From Methylohalomonas sp034521715 (GTDB lineage: Bacteria; Pseudomonadota; Gammaproteobacteria; Methylohalomonadales; Methylohalomonadaceae), in contig JAXHLY010000008.1 of the NCBI GenBank assembly GCA_034521715.1, forward strand, positions 1 to 64,000: DNA of 64,000 bases, in the 5' to 3' direction. Position numbers and translations under genes: made by a program. The notes beneath the pieces were generated by a model, which was not told where the DNA came from, did no database searches, and saw only the letters and a list, made by a program, of their open reading frames with translations. Of the stretch, positions 30,849-41,001 are shown piece after piece (position 1 is the stretch's first letter; each line of letters opens with the position of its first letter).

Positions 30849-31500
30849 GTTGAAACGTCTGCTCCTGTTATTGCTGTTTGTTCCTGTCGTGGCGGCTGCC
30901 GCAGGCGCTGACACCAGGCCGTCGATTCTTGTCCTCGGCGACAGCCTCAGCGCCGGCTATGGTATACCAATCGAGCAAAGCTGGGTGGCGTTACTCGAAC
31001 AGCGGCTGGAGACGTCCGGCTATCGTTACCGTGTTATCAATGCCAGCATCAGCGGTGATACGTCGCGTGGTGCACGGACGCGTCTTGACGACATTCTGCG
31101 GCGTGAACATCCGGCGGTTGCAATTATCGAACTGGGCGGCAATGACGGTCTGCGCGGTATCCAGCCCGATGAAATGCGGCACAACCTGGCAACTATTATC
31201 GAGAAATTGCAGGGAACCGGTGCGCGGGTAGTGCTCGTGCCGATGAAAATGCCTCCCAACTATGGCCCCGCCTTTACCAAAAAGTTCGAGAACGTCTATA
31301 CAGAGCTGGCAAATAAGTACGATGTTGTTATGAGCCGCTTTTTACTGGACGATATCGCGGAACACCCCGAACTCATGCAGGACGACGGCATACATCCGAC
31401 TGCCGAGGCACAGTCAAGAATGCTTGACAATATCTGGCCGGTACTGAAGCCAATCCTGCCGGATCAGACTGAACAGCAATATGAAGTCGAAGCAATATGA
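30847..31500 (+). CDS. tesA: Arylesterase / acyl-CoA thioesterase I, TesA family
   Basis: SGNH-fold hydrolase. From the ATG at 30847 a signal peptide (MLKRLLLLLLFVPVVAAAAG) leads to block I SILVLGDSLSAGYGI with the nucleophile Ser, block III IELGGNDGLRG (oxyanion Asn), and block V QDDGIHPTAEAQSRM with the catalytic Asp and His. E. coli TesA is a periplasmic multifunctional esterase, thioesterase and lysophospholipase. The divergent pairing with ybbA-ybbP is the same as in E. coli, which suggests a lasting functional link to lipid traffic. The gene overlaps the Nudix gene by four bases (ATGA). Confidence 0.93.
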   Translation: MLKRLLLLLLFVPVVAAAAGADTRPSILVLGDSLSAGYGIPIEQSWVALLEQRLETSGYRYRVINASISGDTSRGARTRLDDILRREHPAVAIIELGGNDGLRGIQPDEMRHNLATIIEKLQGTGARVVLVPMKMPPNYGPAFTKKFENVYTELANKYDVVMSRFLLDDIAEHPELMQDDGIHPTAEAQSRMLDNIWPVLKPILPDQTEQQYEVEAI

Positions 31501-32072
31501 AATACTGCACCCAGTGCGGCAACAGCGTTATCCTGAAAACACCGCCTGCCGATAATCGGCCGCGATATATATGTCAGCATTGCGAGACGGTTCACTATCA
31601 GAACCCAAAGGTGGTTGCCGGTTGCCTGGTAGAAGCGGGTGATGGCCGTATTCTCCTGTGCCGACGCGCCATCGAACCACGCTACGGTTACTGGACGTTG
31701 CCCGCCGGTTTCATGGAACTTGGCGAAACAACACTGGAAGCCGCATTGCGTGAGACTTATGAGGAAGCGCAGGCGAAGGTGGAAATAGACGGCTTGTTTG
31801 CCGTTTTCAACCTGCCACATGTCGATCAGGTTTACATGATGTTCCGCTCCCGAATGCTTGGGGGTGAATTTGCCGCCGGTGATGAATCACTGGAAGCCGA
31901 ACTGTTCGATCAGTGCAGTATCCCCTGGGAAAACCTGGCATTCACGACCATCCACCATACACTGAGGCTTTACTACGAGGACCAGGCCGCCGGCCGCTAT
32001 CGCGTACATACCGGGGATATTGTCAGGCTTGATGATGGCCGCTTTGATTTGCGTCCCGGTCCTGCCAGCTGA
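31497..32072 (+). CDS. Nudix hydrolase with N-terminal zinc ribbon
   Basis: A 191-residue product. Two CxxC pairs (MKYCTQCGN and YICQHCETVHYQNP) form a zinc ribbon, followed by KVVAGCLVEAGDGRILLCRR and the Nudix box GFMELGETTLEAALRETYEE AQ (Gx5Ex7REUxEExGU, with Ala in place of the last Gly). It belongs to the COG1051-type ADP-ribose/NADH pyrophosphatase-like group; the substrate is not predictable. Translation is probably coupled to tesA by the 4-base overlap. Confidence 0.9.
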   Translation: MKYCTQCGNSVILKTPPADNRPRYICQHCETVHYQNPKVVAGCLVEAGDGRILLCRRAIEPRYGYWTLPAGFMELGETTLEAALRETYEEAQAKVEIDGLFAVFNLPHVDQVYMMFRSRMLGGEFAAGDESLEAELFDQCSIPWENLAFTTIHHTLRLYYEDQAAGRYRVHTGDIVRLDDGRFDLRPGPAS

Positions 32073-32235
32073 TACTGGATTGTGAGTGGAAATATCCCTG
32101 CCGCGATGCAGCCTGTGATTATCGCATCGTGAAACAGTAAAGCGTTTCACAATCATTCCGTTGTGCAGTGCAGGAACTCACGCAATGTGATCTGACCAAC
32201 CGGACGCAATGCATTCAATCATGGAGGTATTAGCC

Positions 32236-32541
32236 ATGAACGCACTGCTAAACAGAGGTGCTATTATCACAGCAATACTGGCCGGATCGACTATTGCGAG
32301 CACCCCGGCCCTGGCAAAAATGAGTTCCGCTGTACAGGCCCCGGCAACCGTGCATCAGGCCGAAACCCTGAAGAAGGTGCCGGATCAGGCCGAGGATGCA
32401 TTTACCAGCAGCAAGAAAAAGGCTGCCGGTGTAACGGAGCAACTCAATCATGACCTGAATGTTCCCGCTACCATTCACCAGGAAGAGGCCATTGCGGGTT
32501 ATGATGATGCCAGGGAAGATGACACGGAGCGGGTCAATTAA
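32236..32541 (+). CDS. Small exported protein with duplicated PATxHQ motif
   Basis: A 101-residue product starting at 32236, with a strong Shine-Dalgarno (ggaggt, 32222-32227) 8 bases upstream; this decides the start against the longer in-frame Met at 32209. The signal peptide is AIITAILAGSTIASTPALA with AxA cleavage. The mature protein is short, charged and repeats a motif: APATVHQAETLKK and VPATIHQEEAIAG. I do not recognise the family. Its strong ribosome site and own terminator indicate an independently and well-expressed small periplasmic protein. Confidence 0.7.
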   Translation: MNALLNRGAIITAILAGSTIASTPALAKMSSAVQAPATVHQAETLKKVPDQAEDAFTSSKKKAAGVTEQLNHDLNVPATIHQEEAIAGYDDAREDDTERVN

Positions 32542-32588
32542 TGATTGACTGACCGTATGACGGTCAGGACATCAATGCATCAAACAAG

Positions 32589-32614
32589 AACCCGGGCCCT
32601 GCCCGGGTTTTTTT
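32589..32614 (+). terminator. Rho-independent terminator
   Basis: A perfect 9-base stem AACCCGGGC / GCCCGGGTT with a 3-base loop and a run of seven T, 48 bases after the small exported protein gene. Confidence 0.9.
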
Positions 32615-32675
32615 GTGTCAGGGCAGATGACAGACGATCCGTTCAGCGACCGGTGCCATGTACATCGTATTTATA

Positions 32676-33329
32676 TCAACGTTCACCGGTATCGCTGACG
32701 GCGGCGGGTTCGAGCTGTTCCATCACGCTACCGGCTCGAACTGTCATGAAGGTCCGTATGGGTACGCCGGCCAGGCTGAGTATCCTGGCAGTCCAGGTGT
32801 TGCAGGTGTTGAGTGCATGAAACCGCCCTGTCGCATCGAAAAACAGGCTCTGTCCGTACAGGCCCTTGCCCGATGTGATCGGTTCGCCGTTGTCGTCGTA
32901 TTTGAAGTAATCCGCAACAGCCGTGGTCAGGCGTGCAAGGCTTGCTGCGTCGATTCGCAGTTCAATGACCCGGTTCCTGGTGAAGTAGGCATCGGGCCGT
33001 TCCGGCAGCGCGGTGACATGCAATACGGCCTCGGTGGGTAACAAACCGGCCCGCAACGCCAGTGCCGCGGTGACCTCGCCGGCCTGATAGAATTGTTTGT
33101 CACCCCAGCCGATCTCGTACCACCGGGCGGTATCGAAATGGCCATCCAGGAAAGCCAGTTCAGGTCCCAGGTCCCGGCCGGCGATAACAATACCGGTATG
33201 CCAGCCGTGACTGACGACATAAACCTGTTTTTCGCCGGCGGTGTGCGCCGCCTGCTGGTCGGGCGAGCCGGTGCAGCCGATTACAATCAATGTCAGCAGC
33301 CAGCCGCTTAGCAATTTCAACATCGACAT
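32676..33329 (-). CDS. DUF2459 family (TIGR02117) lipoprotein-like protein
   Basis: From the ATG at 33329: MSMLKLLSGWLLTLIVIGCT, with a lipobox-like VIGC, so it is probably a lipoprotein. The mature part has VYVVSHGWHTGIVIAGRDLG, YEIGWGDKQFYQAGE and LNTCNTWTARILSLAGVPI, the DUF2459 pattern with conserved His and Cys residues that resemble a papain-like active-site arrangement (NlpC/P60-like), though no activity is established. It is convergent with the small exported-protein gene across the terminator. Function unknown. Confidence 0.85.
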   Translation of the reverse strand: MSMLKLLSGWLLTLIVIGCTGSPDQQAAHTAGEKQVYVVSHGWHTGIVIAGRDLGPELAFLDGHFDTARWYEIGWGDKQFYQAGEVTAALALRAGLLPTEAVLHVTALPERPDAYFTRNRVIELRIDAASLARLTTAVADYFKYDDNGEPITSGKGLYGQSLFFDATGRFHALNTCNTWTARILSLAGVPIRTFMTVRAGSVMEQLEPAAVSDTGER

Positions 33330-33427
33330 ATCACCGGGCCCTTCAGCAGGTGCCCGCTGATATATGCGGGAACCCTGCCGCAATTAAAGGTTCTCAAGCC
33401 TTATAATTCCAGCCAAGAATACGCTTT

Positions 33428-34786
33428 ATGAGCCCGGGGAATTTCTCCGCCGCCCTCAACCGGCGCACCGCCGCTTTACTGCGGCCGCTGATAATCATAG
33501 AACCGGACGAGGTGGCGGCCGTCTTCTGGTCGTTCGTGTATTTTTTCTGTCTGCTCGGCGGCTATTACATCCTGCGGCCGGTCCGCGACGAGATGGGCAT
33601 CATCGGTGGTGTCGAGAACCTGCAGTGGCTGTTCACCGGCACCTTTGTCGCCATGTGTGCGGCGGTGCCATTGTTTGCGTGGATCGCCGCACGTTTCCCG
33701 CGCCGCACTTTCGTGCCCCTGGTCTATTATTTTTTCATCGCCAATATCTTGATCTTCTATGCGCTGTTCCGGGCCGATATCGTCGATGTTTATATCGCCC
33801 GCGCGTTTTTCATCTGGGCCAGCGTGTTCAACCTGTTCGTGGTATCGGTTTTCTGGAGTTTCATGGCCGATATCTTCAGTGTACCGCAGGCGCGGCGGCT
33901 GTTCGGCCTGATCGCCGCCGGCGGCTCGGCCGGCGCCATTACCGGTCCGGCGCTGTCGGGGCTACTGGCGCCGGCACTGGGCCCGGTCAATCTGCTGCCG
34001 GTGGCAGCCATGGTTCTGGCTGTTGCACTGATCGCTATCCATCAGCTGCGCCACTGGGATTTGCATGTGGCCCATACGGAGCCGGTTGCGCGTGCGCATG
34101 AAAGCCCGATCGGCGGCGGTATTCTGACCGGCATCAAGAAAGTGATCAGCAGTCCGTATCTGCTGGGTATTGTCGGCTTTATCCTGTTGTACACAACGCT
34201 GGCCACGTTTCTGTATTTCCAGCAGGCGCATATCGTCGAGGATGCTTTCGCCGATTCGGCACAACGCACCGCAGTTTTTGCGTGGATAGATTTCAGTGTC
34301 AATGCAATCACCATTGTCGGTCAGGCACTGGTTACCCACCGACTGGTGCACCGTTTCGGTGTCGGCGCCACCCTCGCCATTGTCCCGGTTGTGCTGCTGG
34401 CCGGCTTTGCCGCCATGGCGGCGGCGCCGGTGCTGATCGTGCTGCTGGTCGTACAGGTGCTGCGCCGCGCCGGCAACTATGCCTTGACCAAGCCGGCGCG
34501 CGAGATGCTGTTCACGGTTCTGGACCGGGAGGCGAAGTACAAGTCGAAGAATTTCATCGATACCGTCGTCTACCGTGGTGGCGACGCGGTGGCCGGCTGG
34601 ATTTTTGCGGGCCTGATGGCACTGGGCCTGGGTCTGGGCGGCATTGCCATGGTGGCGGTACCGCTTGCCGCCGTCTGGTTCGGTCTGGCGCTGTGGCTGG
34701 GCCGGCGTTATGACGAATATGATAAACAGGATACGAAACGGCCGGCGGACGACATGGCGCCGACGCCGGCAAACCGGGAGGTATAG
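33428..34786 (+). CDS. Nucleotide-transporter-like MFS protein (NTP/NDP exchange type)
   Basis: A 452-residue protein with about 12 hydrophobic helices. The segment YFFCLLGGYYILRPVRDEMG near residues 38-57 is characteristic of bacterial proteins related to the ATP/ADP translocases of Rickettsia and Chlamydia (the YxxxRPVRDE motif), which in free-living bacteria have unknown substrates. Also seen are FGLIAAGGSAGAITGPALSG and ALTKPAREMLFTVLDREAKY with KSKNFIDTVVYRGGD, a conserved family block. It ends three bases before the Tat-type aldo/keto reductase, so they form one transcript. ATP exchange is not implied for a free-living cell. Confidence 0.82.
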   Translation: MSPGNFSAALNRRTAALLRPLIIIEPDEVAAVFWSFVYFFCLLGGYYILRPVRDEMGIIGGVENLQWLFTGTFVAMCAAVPLFAWIAARFPRRTFVPLVYYFFIANILIFYALFRADIVDVYIARAFFIWASVFNLFVVSVFWSFMADIFSVPQARRLFGLIAAGGSAGAITGPALSGLLAPALGPVNLLPVAAMVLAVALIAIHQLRHWDLHVAHTEPVARAHESPIGGGILTGIKKVISSPYLLGIVGFILLYTTLATFLYFQQAHIVEDAFADSAQRTAVFAWIDFSVNAITIVGQALVTHRLVHRFGVGATLAIVPVVLLAGFAAMAAAPVLIVLLVVQVLRRAGNYALTKPAREMLFTVLDREAKYKSKNFIDTVVYRGGDAVAGWIFAGLMALGLGLGGIAMVAVPLAAVWFGLALWLGRRYDEYDKQDTKRPADDMAPTPANREV

Positions 34787-34789
34787 CCC

Positions 34790-35758
34790 ATGAACGACAA
34801 TGACATCAGCAACCGTAAACGGCGCGAGGTCCTGAAACTGCTGGGCCTCGGCGGTATCGGCCTGGGCCTGGTCGGCCACGGTATCTACCCGGCCCGCGCG
34901 GGCGGTATTGCAGAGCGCGACATTATCATGCGCAGCATTCCCGTATCAGGCGAGCAGATTCCCGCCATCGGTCTCGGCACCGCGCGCACCATGGACGCCG
35001 GCAAGGTCGCCTCGTTGTCCGACGACAAGCTGGCCGATCTGCGCGATGTGCTGCGCCTGTTTCATGCCCACGGTGCCCGGCTTGTCGATACCTCACCCAT
35101 GTACGGGACGGCGGAAGAGATCGTCGGCCACCTGGCCCGGGATTTGGGGATCACGGAAGACCTGTTCATGGCTACCAAGGTCTGGACCCAGGGCCGCGAC
35201 AGCGGCATCGAGCAGATGCGGCATTCCATGGAATTGCTGCACAGCGAGCCGATGGATCTGATGCAGATCCATAACCTCGTCGACTGGCAAACTCATTACA
35301 AGACCCTGCGTGAATGGAAAGACGCGGGCCGTATCCGCTACATCGGCGTGACGCATTACCGCAGCGGTGTGCACGAAGAACTTGAACGGGTGTTGAAGAG
35401 TGAAACCTTCGATTTCGTGCAGTTCAATTACAATGTCCTGGATCGCAACGCCGAGAAGCGGTTGCTGCCATTCTGCCGGGACGACGGCATTGCCACGCTC
35501 ATCAATGAACCGTTCGAGAAAGGCAACCTGTTCCGGTTGACGAAGAACAGGGAGCTGCCGGAGTGGATGCAGGAATTCGATGCCGGTTCATGGGCACAAG
35601 TGTTTCTGAAATTCATTCTCGCGCATCCGGCGGTCACCTGTCCGATTCCGGCCACCAGTGATCCGAAACATGTCGTCGATAATGTCATGGCCGCTTACGG
35701 CAAACTGCCGGATGAAAGTCAGCGGCAGAAGATAGTGAGTTACATGGAGGATCTGTAA
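34790..35758 (+). CDS. Aldo/keto reductase with Tat signal
   Basis: A 322-residue product. The N-terminus SNRKRREVLKLLGLGGIGLG has a twin-arginine motif (KRREVLK) followed by a hydrophobic stretch, so a folded cofactor-bearing enzyme is probably exported. The catalytic part shows RLVDTSPMYGTAEEIVG (Asp and Tyr of the AKR tetrad), FMATKVWTQGRD (Lys) and MQIHNLVDWQTHY (His), then YIGVTHYRSG. The C-terminal PIPATSDPKHVVDN is the usual NADP-binding end. AKR enzymes are rarely periplasmic because NADPH is cytoplasmic, which makes the Tat signal notable. It is cotranscribed with the MFS gene. Confidence 0.88.
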   Translation: MNDNDISNRKRREVLKLLGLGGIGLGLVGHGIYPARAGGIAERDIIMRSIPVSGEQIPAIGLGTARTMDAGKVASLSDDKLADLRDVLRLFHAHGARLVDTSPMYGTAEEIVGHLARDLGITEDLFMATKVWTQGRDSGIEQMRHSMELLHSEPMDLMQIHNLVDWQTHYKTLREWKDAGRIRYIGVTHYRSGVHEELERVLKSETFDFVQFNYNVLDRNAEKRLLPFCRDDGIATLINEPFEKGNLFRLTKNRELPEWMQEFDAGSWAQVFLKFILAHPAVTCPIPATSDPKHVVDNVMAAYGKLPDESQRQKIVSYMEDL

Positions 35759-35983
35759 TTTGTCTCTGGCAATAGTTGATTCACTATGGACAACTCTCGA
35801 AAAAAAGAAAAAGCAGGCTCAGGCCAAAGACTGTATATATGATGATAGCGGTCCTGAAATAATGCGGTGATTCGGTGTGTATGATCGTTTTGCCCCAGAC
35901 ACCGGATTAGGCGAAAACCTTTCCCCCTGAAACCGCCTAGATCGTATACAGCCCGATAAGGATGCCCAGTCCACTGAACAGGC

Positions 35984-36241
35984 TCACACCCTGCCGGTTC
36001 CGCGTCTGTTTTTAATCACGTAAAGAACAAGCCATAGCATGCCGATCAGGCAGCCCAGCAAGCCGGCGAACATGCCAAAGAAGGCGAGCAGCCCGAGACC
36101 AATGGGATTGCCGTCCGCCGGCCCAACGAGGATGTAGACAAACAGTGGCAACATCGAGATCAGTGCGATAATCACACTGATAAGCATTATCTTGAGCCCG
36201 GTCGGCGTATCACTGCGCAGAAAACGGACGAGTGCGTTCAT
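35984..36241 (-). CDS. Small two-helix membrane protein, hypothetical
   Basis: From the ATG at 36241: MNALVRFLRSDTPTGLKIML, then two helices IMLISVIIALISMLPLFVYI and LLAFFGMFAGLLGCLIGMLW, and a basic tail KNRRGTGRV. No family is recognised. It lies five bases after the end of the upstream small gene on the same strand, so the pair is probably cotranscribed. The 225-base gap 35759-35983 after the aldo/keto reductase shows nothing recognisable. Confidence 0.6.
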   Translation of the reverse strand: MNALVRFLRSDTPTGLKIMLISVIIALISMLPLFVYILVGPADGNPIGLGLLAFFGMFAGLLGCLIGMLWLVLYVIKNRRGTGRV

Positions 36242-36246
36242 GCGGA

Positions 36247-36456
36247 TCAGTCGTCCATCTTCACCCAGCAACCGAAACTGCATTCATAAATCGCACCATC
36301 GACGCTGACTTTGTCGCCTTTATTGAAGGCTTCGTCATTCCAGTAGCACTGGGCTGATTCCTGCTCGAGCCGCACCGTGGCCTCGGTACCGTCTTCGACG
36401 ATTTTGGATGTTTTTTTGCCGTCTTCGGCGGCGGTCACGGGCCTGGCTTCACTCAT
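36247..36456 (-). CDS. Small Cys-containing protein, DUF1496-like
   Basis: A 69-residue product. The C-terminal half, SAQCYWNDEAFNKGDKVSVD followed by GAIYECSFGCWVKMDD, has the layout C-Y-x(n)-Y/F-x-x-G-x-x-I/V-x-x-x-G-x-x-x-x-C of small beta-sheet proteins such as DUF1496. This is a resemblance, not a firm assignment. No signal peptide is seen. It may form an operon with the membrane protein that follows. Divergent from sat. Confidence 0.55.
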   Translation of the reverse strand: MSEARPVTAAEDGKKTSKIVEDGTEATVRLEQESAQCYWNDEAFNKGDKVSVDGAIYECSFGCWVKMDD

Positions 36457-36636
36457 GGTTCTTCCCCGGTGTAGGCGTCCTGTCAGACTGATTTAAGCAC
36501 AGCCGGCCTGCCGCGCCAATGTTCCGGCGCAGCAAGTACTTGGCAAGGGCCGCGCAGATCGCTATGTTTGTCGCCTTTTGAGCAGCCCTTCGTACCCCGC
36601 CAGGTACCTGAACCAGAGAATTTGGGAGAGGAAACA

Positions 36637-37830
36637 ATGATTAAGCCGCATGGCTCGGACGCACTGAAGCCCCTGTATGTCAATGACGCCGACGCCCGGC
36701 AGTCCCTGCTGGAGGAAGCAGAGAACCTGCCGTCACTGCGGCTGAATTCAGCCGCCGCCGCCAATGCCGTCATGCTTGGCGCGGGTTATTTCAATCCGCT
36801 GCCCGGTTACATGAATCTGAGTGAGGCCCTGAGTGTCGCCACTGACATGGCCACCCGACAGGGCCTGTTCTGGCCGGTGCCGATCATGAATCTGACGGGC
36901 GACGCCGATGCCGTGGGCAAGGCCGAGCGGATTGCATTACGTGATCCCAATGTCGCAGGCGAACCGGTACTGGCCGTACAGACCGTTGAGAATGTCGAAA
37001 AGGTCAGCGACAGCCAGCTGGAACAGATGGCCGAGCAGATCTTCGGCACCACCGACAGCGGCCATCCCGGTGTGGCGACTTTCATGTCGCTGGGCCGTTA
37101 CCTGGTGTCCGGCCCGATCGAGGTATTGAATTTCAGTTATTTTGAAAAGGATTTCCCGGAGACTTTCCGTACGGCGCAGCAGATCCGCGACGAGTTCGCC
37201 GAGCGTGGCTGGAACAGGGTCGTCGCCTTTCAGACCCGCAACCCGATGCACCGCGCCCATGAGGAACTGTGCAAGATGGCAAGGGATGCCGTGGGCGCCG
37301 ATGGCGTGCTCATTCACATGCTGCTCGGCAAGCTCAAGCCCGGTGATATCCCCGCCGATGTCCGTGATGCGGCCATCCGCAAGATGGTCGAACTCTATTT
37401 TCCGCCGAACAGCGTCATGATCACCGGCTATGGTTTCGATATGCTCTATGCCGGACCGCGCGAGGCGCTGCTGCATGCGGTATTCCGCCAGAATGCCGGC
37501 TGCACGCATTTCATCGTCGGCCGCGACCATGCCGGTGTCGGCGATTATTACGGGCCGTTCGACGCCCAGGCCATTTTCGACCGGGTACCGGCAGGCGCCC
37601 TCGAGATCGATATCTTCAAGGCAGACCACACGGCATTCTCGAAGAAGCTCGGCCGGGTGGTGATGATGTCCGAGGCGCCGGACCACGGCATGGACGACTT
37701 CGTCATCCTGTCCGGTACCAAGGTGCGCGAAATGCTGGGCAAGGGCGAACCGCTGCCGGAGGAATTCGCCCGGCCCGAGGTGGCCAGGGTACTGATGGAT
37801 TACTACCAGGCACTGGATGGGTCGAAGTAA
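36637..37830 (+). CDS. sat: Sulfate adenylyltransferase (ATP sulfurylase), Sat type
   Basis: A 397-residue homo-oligomeric ATP sulfurylase that interconverts sulfate + ATP and APS + PPi. The start at 36637 has a good Shine-Dalgarno (gggagagga). Motifs: VVAFQTRNPMHRAHEELCKM (QTRNPxHxxHE), MLLGKLKPGDIP, the GRDHAGVGDYYGPFDAQ block, and LSGTKVREMLGKGEPLPEEF. It has no APS-kinase domain. In gammaproteobacteria this Sat form is typical of dissimilatory sulfur metabolism (releasing sulfate and ATP from APS in sulfur oxidisers), whereas assimilation usually uses CysDN; no other sulfur genes are in the window, so the direction is inference. Confidence 0.95.
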   Translation: MIKPHGSDALKPLYVNDADARQSLLEEAENLPSLRLNSAAAANAVMLGAGYFNPLPGYMNLSEALSVATDMATRQGLFWPVPIMNLTGDADAVGKAERIALRDPNVAGEPVLAVQTVENVEKVSDSQLEQMAEQIFGTTDSGHPGVATFMSLGRYLVSGPIEVLNFSYFEKDFPETFRTAQQIRDEFAERGWNRVVAFQTRNPMHRAHEELCKMARDAVGADGVLIHMLLGKLKPGDIPADVRDAAIRKMVELYFPPNSVMITGYGFDMLYAGPREALLHAVFRQNAGCTHFIVGRDHAGVGDYYGPFDAQAIFDRVPAGALEIDIFKADHTAFSKKLGRVVMMSEAPDHGMDDFVILSGTKVREMLGKGEPLPEEFARPEVARVLMDYYQALDGSK

Positions 37831-37959
37831 GACCGCTGCCGGGTGCTGTGAGGCCGCCTGCTGCGCGGGCTGTCAGGAGTGAGGAGAAGCCCGGCTCATA
37901 GAAGATTTCTCGCCAGTCCCCTCGCAGGTGCTCGGGATCTGGATCGAAATGACAATACT

Positions 37960-38085
37960 GTATATGTCATCTCGAACGAATGTGAGAGATCCCTGTCTCG
38001 ACCGCAGGGAGATCTTTTTGAAGATCCCTCGCTGCGCTCGGGACGCCTGCGGCGGATTTCTTCCTACGGTCGAAATGACATCCTG
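37960..38085. repeat. Internal fragment of the MITE-like repeat family
   Basis: The tract gagagatccctgtctcgacc ... tcgctgcgctcgggacgcct ... cggtcgaaatgaca matches the interior of the elements at 5016 and 26653 but lacks the GGAAGCTCTGAATAA ends. It lies in the 630-base gap between sat and groES. The rest of that gap, 38086-38355, holds further low-complexity repeat text (cctcaaccctcctttccctc and relatives) and no gene that I recognise. Confidence 0.6.
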
Positions 38086-38355
38086 AACCGGTACATCCCG
38101 GTTTCCTCTCACAGCCTGCGTAGCGGGCGGCCTCACGAGCGAATTTCACCTCCACCTCAACCCTCCTTTCCCTCAAGGGGAGGGAAGTTATATTGCACGC
38201 CTCACAGCGGAGCGGCCTTACCCCCTCACAGCGCCGTCAGGCGCAGCCCTGTTTAAGCCAGTTTGATTCCCTCATACGCCACGATTCGATAGCTAACCGC
38301 AAAAGATCCCTCACTTCGTTCGGGATAACAGGTGCAAATATTTACGCCTGTCATC

Positions 38356-38409
38356 TTGATTTCCCCGGAAATGGGATTATATTTAGCACTCACTAATAGA
38401 GAGTGCTAA
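38356..38409 (+). promoter_or_regulatory. groESL promoter with perfect CIRCE operator
   Basis: TTAGCACTC (38383-38391), a 9-base spacer and GAGTGCTAA (38401-38409) exactly match the CIRCE consensus bound by HrcA. A vegetative promoter overlaps it: -35 TTGATT (38356-38361), a 16-base spacer, and -10 TATATT (38378-38383). Binding of HrcA would block RNA polymerase, so groESL should be heat-inducible by HrcA release. Confidence 0.93.
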
Positions 38410-38461
38410 ACAAAAAGCACTATTTCTTAATAATCAATGACTTATAGGAGGCTATGAAGTC

Positions 38462-38752
38462 ATGAAAATCCGTCCATTACATGATCGCGTGCTTGTGAAG
38501 CGCCTGGAGGAGGAGAAAACCACCGCCGGCGGCATCGTCATCCCGGATAGCGCCGCGGAAAAGCCCATCAAGGGAGAGGTCATCGCCGTGGGTAACGGCA
38601 AGATTCTGGAAAACGGCGAAGTCCGTGCCCTGGATGTGAAACAGGGTGACAAGGTCCTGTTCGGCAAGTACTCCGGCACCGAGGTAAAAGTCGACGGTGA
38701 CGAGTTACTGGTATTGCGCGAAGAGGACATCATGGGCGTACTCGACGCCTGA
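38462..38752 (+). CDS. groES: Co-chaperonin GroES
   Basis: A 96-residue product, MKIRPLHDRVLVKRLEEEKT, with the mobile loop TTAGGIVIPDSAAEKP and the roof segment VLFGKYSGTEVKVDGDELL. It forms the heptameric lid of GroEL. It has a strong Shine-Dalgarno (aggagg, 38446-38451). The intact frame contrasts with the broken groEL that follows 46 bases later. Confidence 0.98.
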   Translation: MKIRPLHDRVLVKRLEEEKTTAGGIVIPDSAAEKPIKGEVIAVGNGKILENGEVRALDVKQGDKVLFGKYSGTEVKVDGDELLVLREEDIMGVLDA

Positions 38753-38798
38753 GTGTGTGTCGATTCGGATTTAACCATTTAACCTGAGGTAACAAACA

Positions 38799-40437
<1,639 letters not shown>

Positions 40438-40461
40438 GTCCCACTTGTTGTTTGGCTGTAC

Positions 40462-40491
40462 AAAAACCCCGCCTTCGTGGCGGGGTTTTTT
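40462..40491 (+). terminator. Rho-independent terminator of groESL
   Basis: AAAAACCCCGCC, a TTCGT loop, and GGCGGGGTTTTT, 25 bases after the groEL stop. Confidence 0.92.
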
Positions 40492-40495
40492 ATTC

Positions 40496-40635
40496 GGTTG
40501 GTTGACTGGTTAATTGGTGATTAGTGATTGGTTCCCTGGTTAATTAGTAATAGGTGATTGGAATTTGGTGTCCTTGACAGGCAGCGGCCTCGTGCCTCGC
40601 TGATTCAGTCACCAGTCACCAGTCACCAGTCACTA
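40496..40635. repeat. Heptamer-type short tandem repeats
   Basis: 40496-40560 is a run of degenerate units of the type (gg)ttgactg, gttaattg, gtgattag. At 40606-40635 four near-perfect copies of the 7-mer agtcacc follow, up to the very stop of ynfA. Related tracts at 4986, 5285, 21791, 48714 and 48914 use the complementary text (caaccaat, cagttaac). Confidence 0.75.
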
Positions 40636-40965
40636 CTCAGGCTGCGCGCCCGCCACGATAATCGCCATGCCGAAAATGGCAACGACCGAACCGACGATAT
40701 CGGTCAGGTTGGGTTCCTGGCCCTGGATCAGCCACAGCCAGAGCATGGCCGTGGCGACGTAGACGCCGCCATAGGCTGCATAGATCCTGCCGGCGGCAAA
40801 CGGATGCAGCGTCAGCAGCCAGGCAAACAGTGCCAGGCTCAGGGCCGCCGGCAGCAGCAGCCACGCGGGGCCGCTCTTTTTCAGATACAGCCAGGGCAGG
40901 TAACAGCCGACAATCTCCGCCAGTGCGGTTACGAAGAATAAACCTGCGGTAGTGATGAGTTGCAT
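40633..40965 (-). CDS. YnfA family membrane protein (UPF0060)
   Basis: A 110-residue, four-helix protein: AGLFFVTALAEIVGCYLPWL, then KKSGPAWLLLPAALSLALFA, GRIYAAYGGVYVATAMLWLW and the ending TDIVGSVVAIFGMAIIVAG. EIxGCYLPW and RxYAAYGGVY are the YnfA signatures. The family is distantly related to small multidrug resistance (SMR) exporters; some members reduce sensitivity to cationic dyes. No partner gene is adjacent. Stop codon touches a heptamer repeat. Confidence 0.93.
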   Translation of the reverse strand: MQLITTAGLFFVTALAEIVGCYLPWLYLKKSGPAWLLLPAALSLALFAWLLTLHPFAAGRIYAAYGGVYVATAMLWLWLIQGQEPNLTDIVGSVVAIFGMAIIVAGAQPE

Positions 40966-41001
40966 AGCATTTTCCCGATGGTTGCAGCTGAACGGTGCTA
41001 A

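Noticed and set aside
38383..38409. Possible terminator at the groES leader
   Set aside because: The dyad is an exact CIRCE operator and has no T-run.
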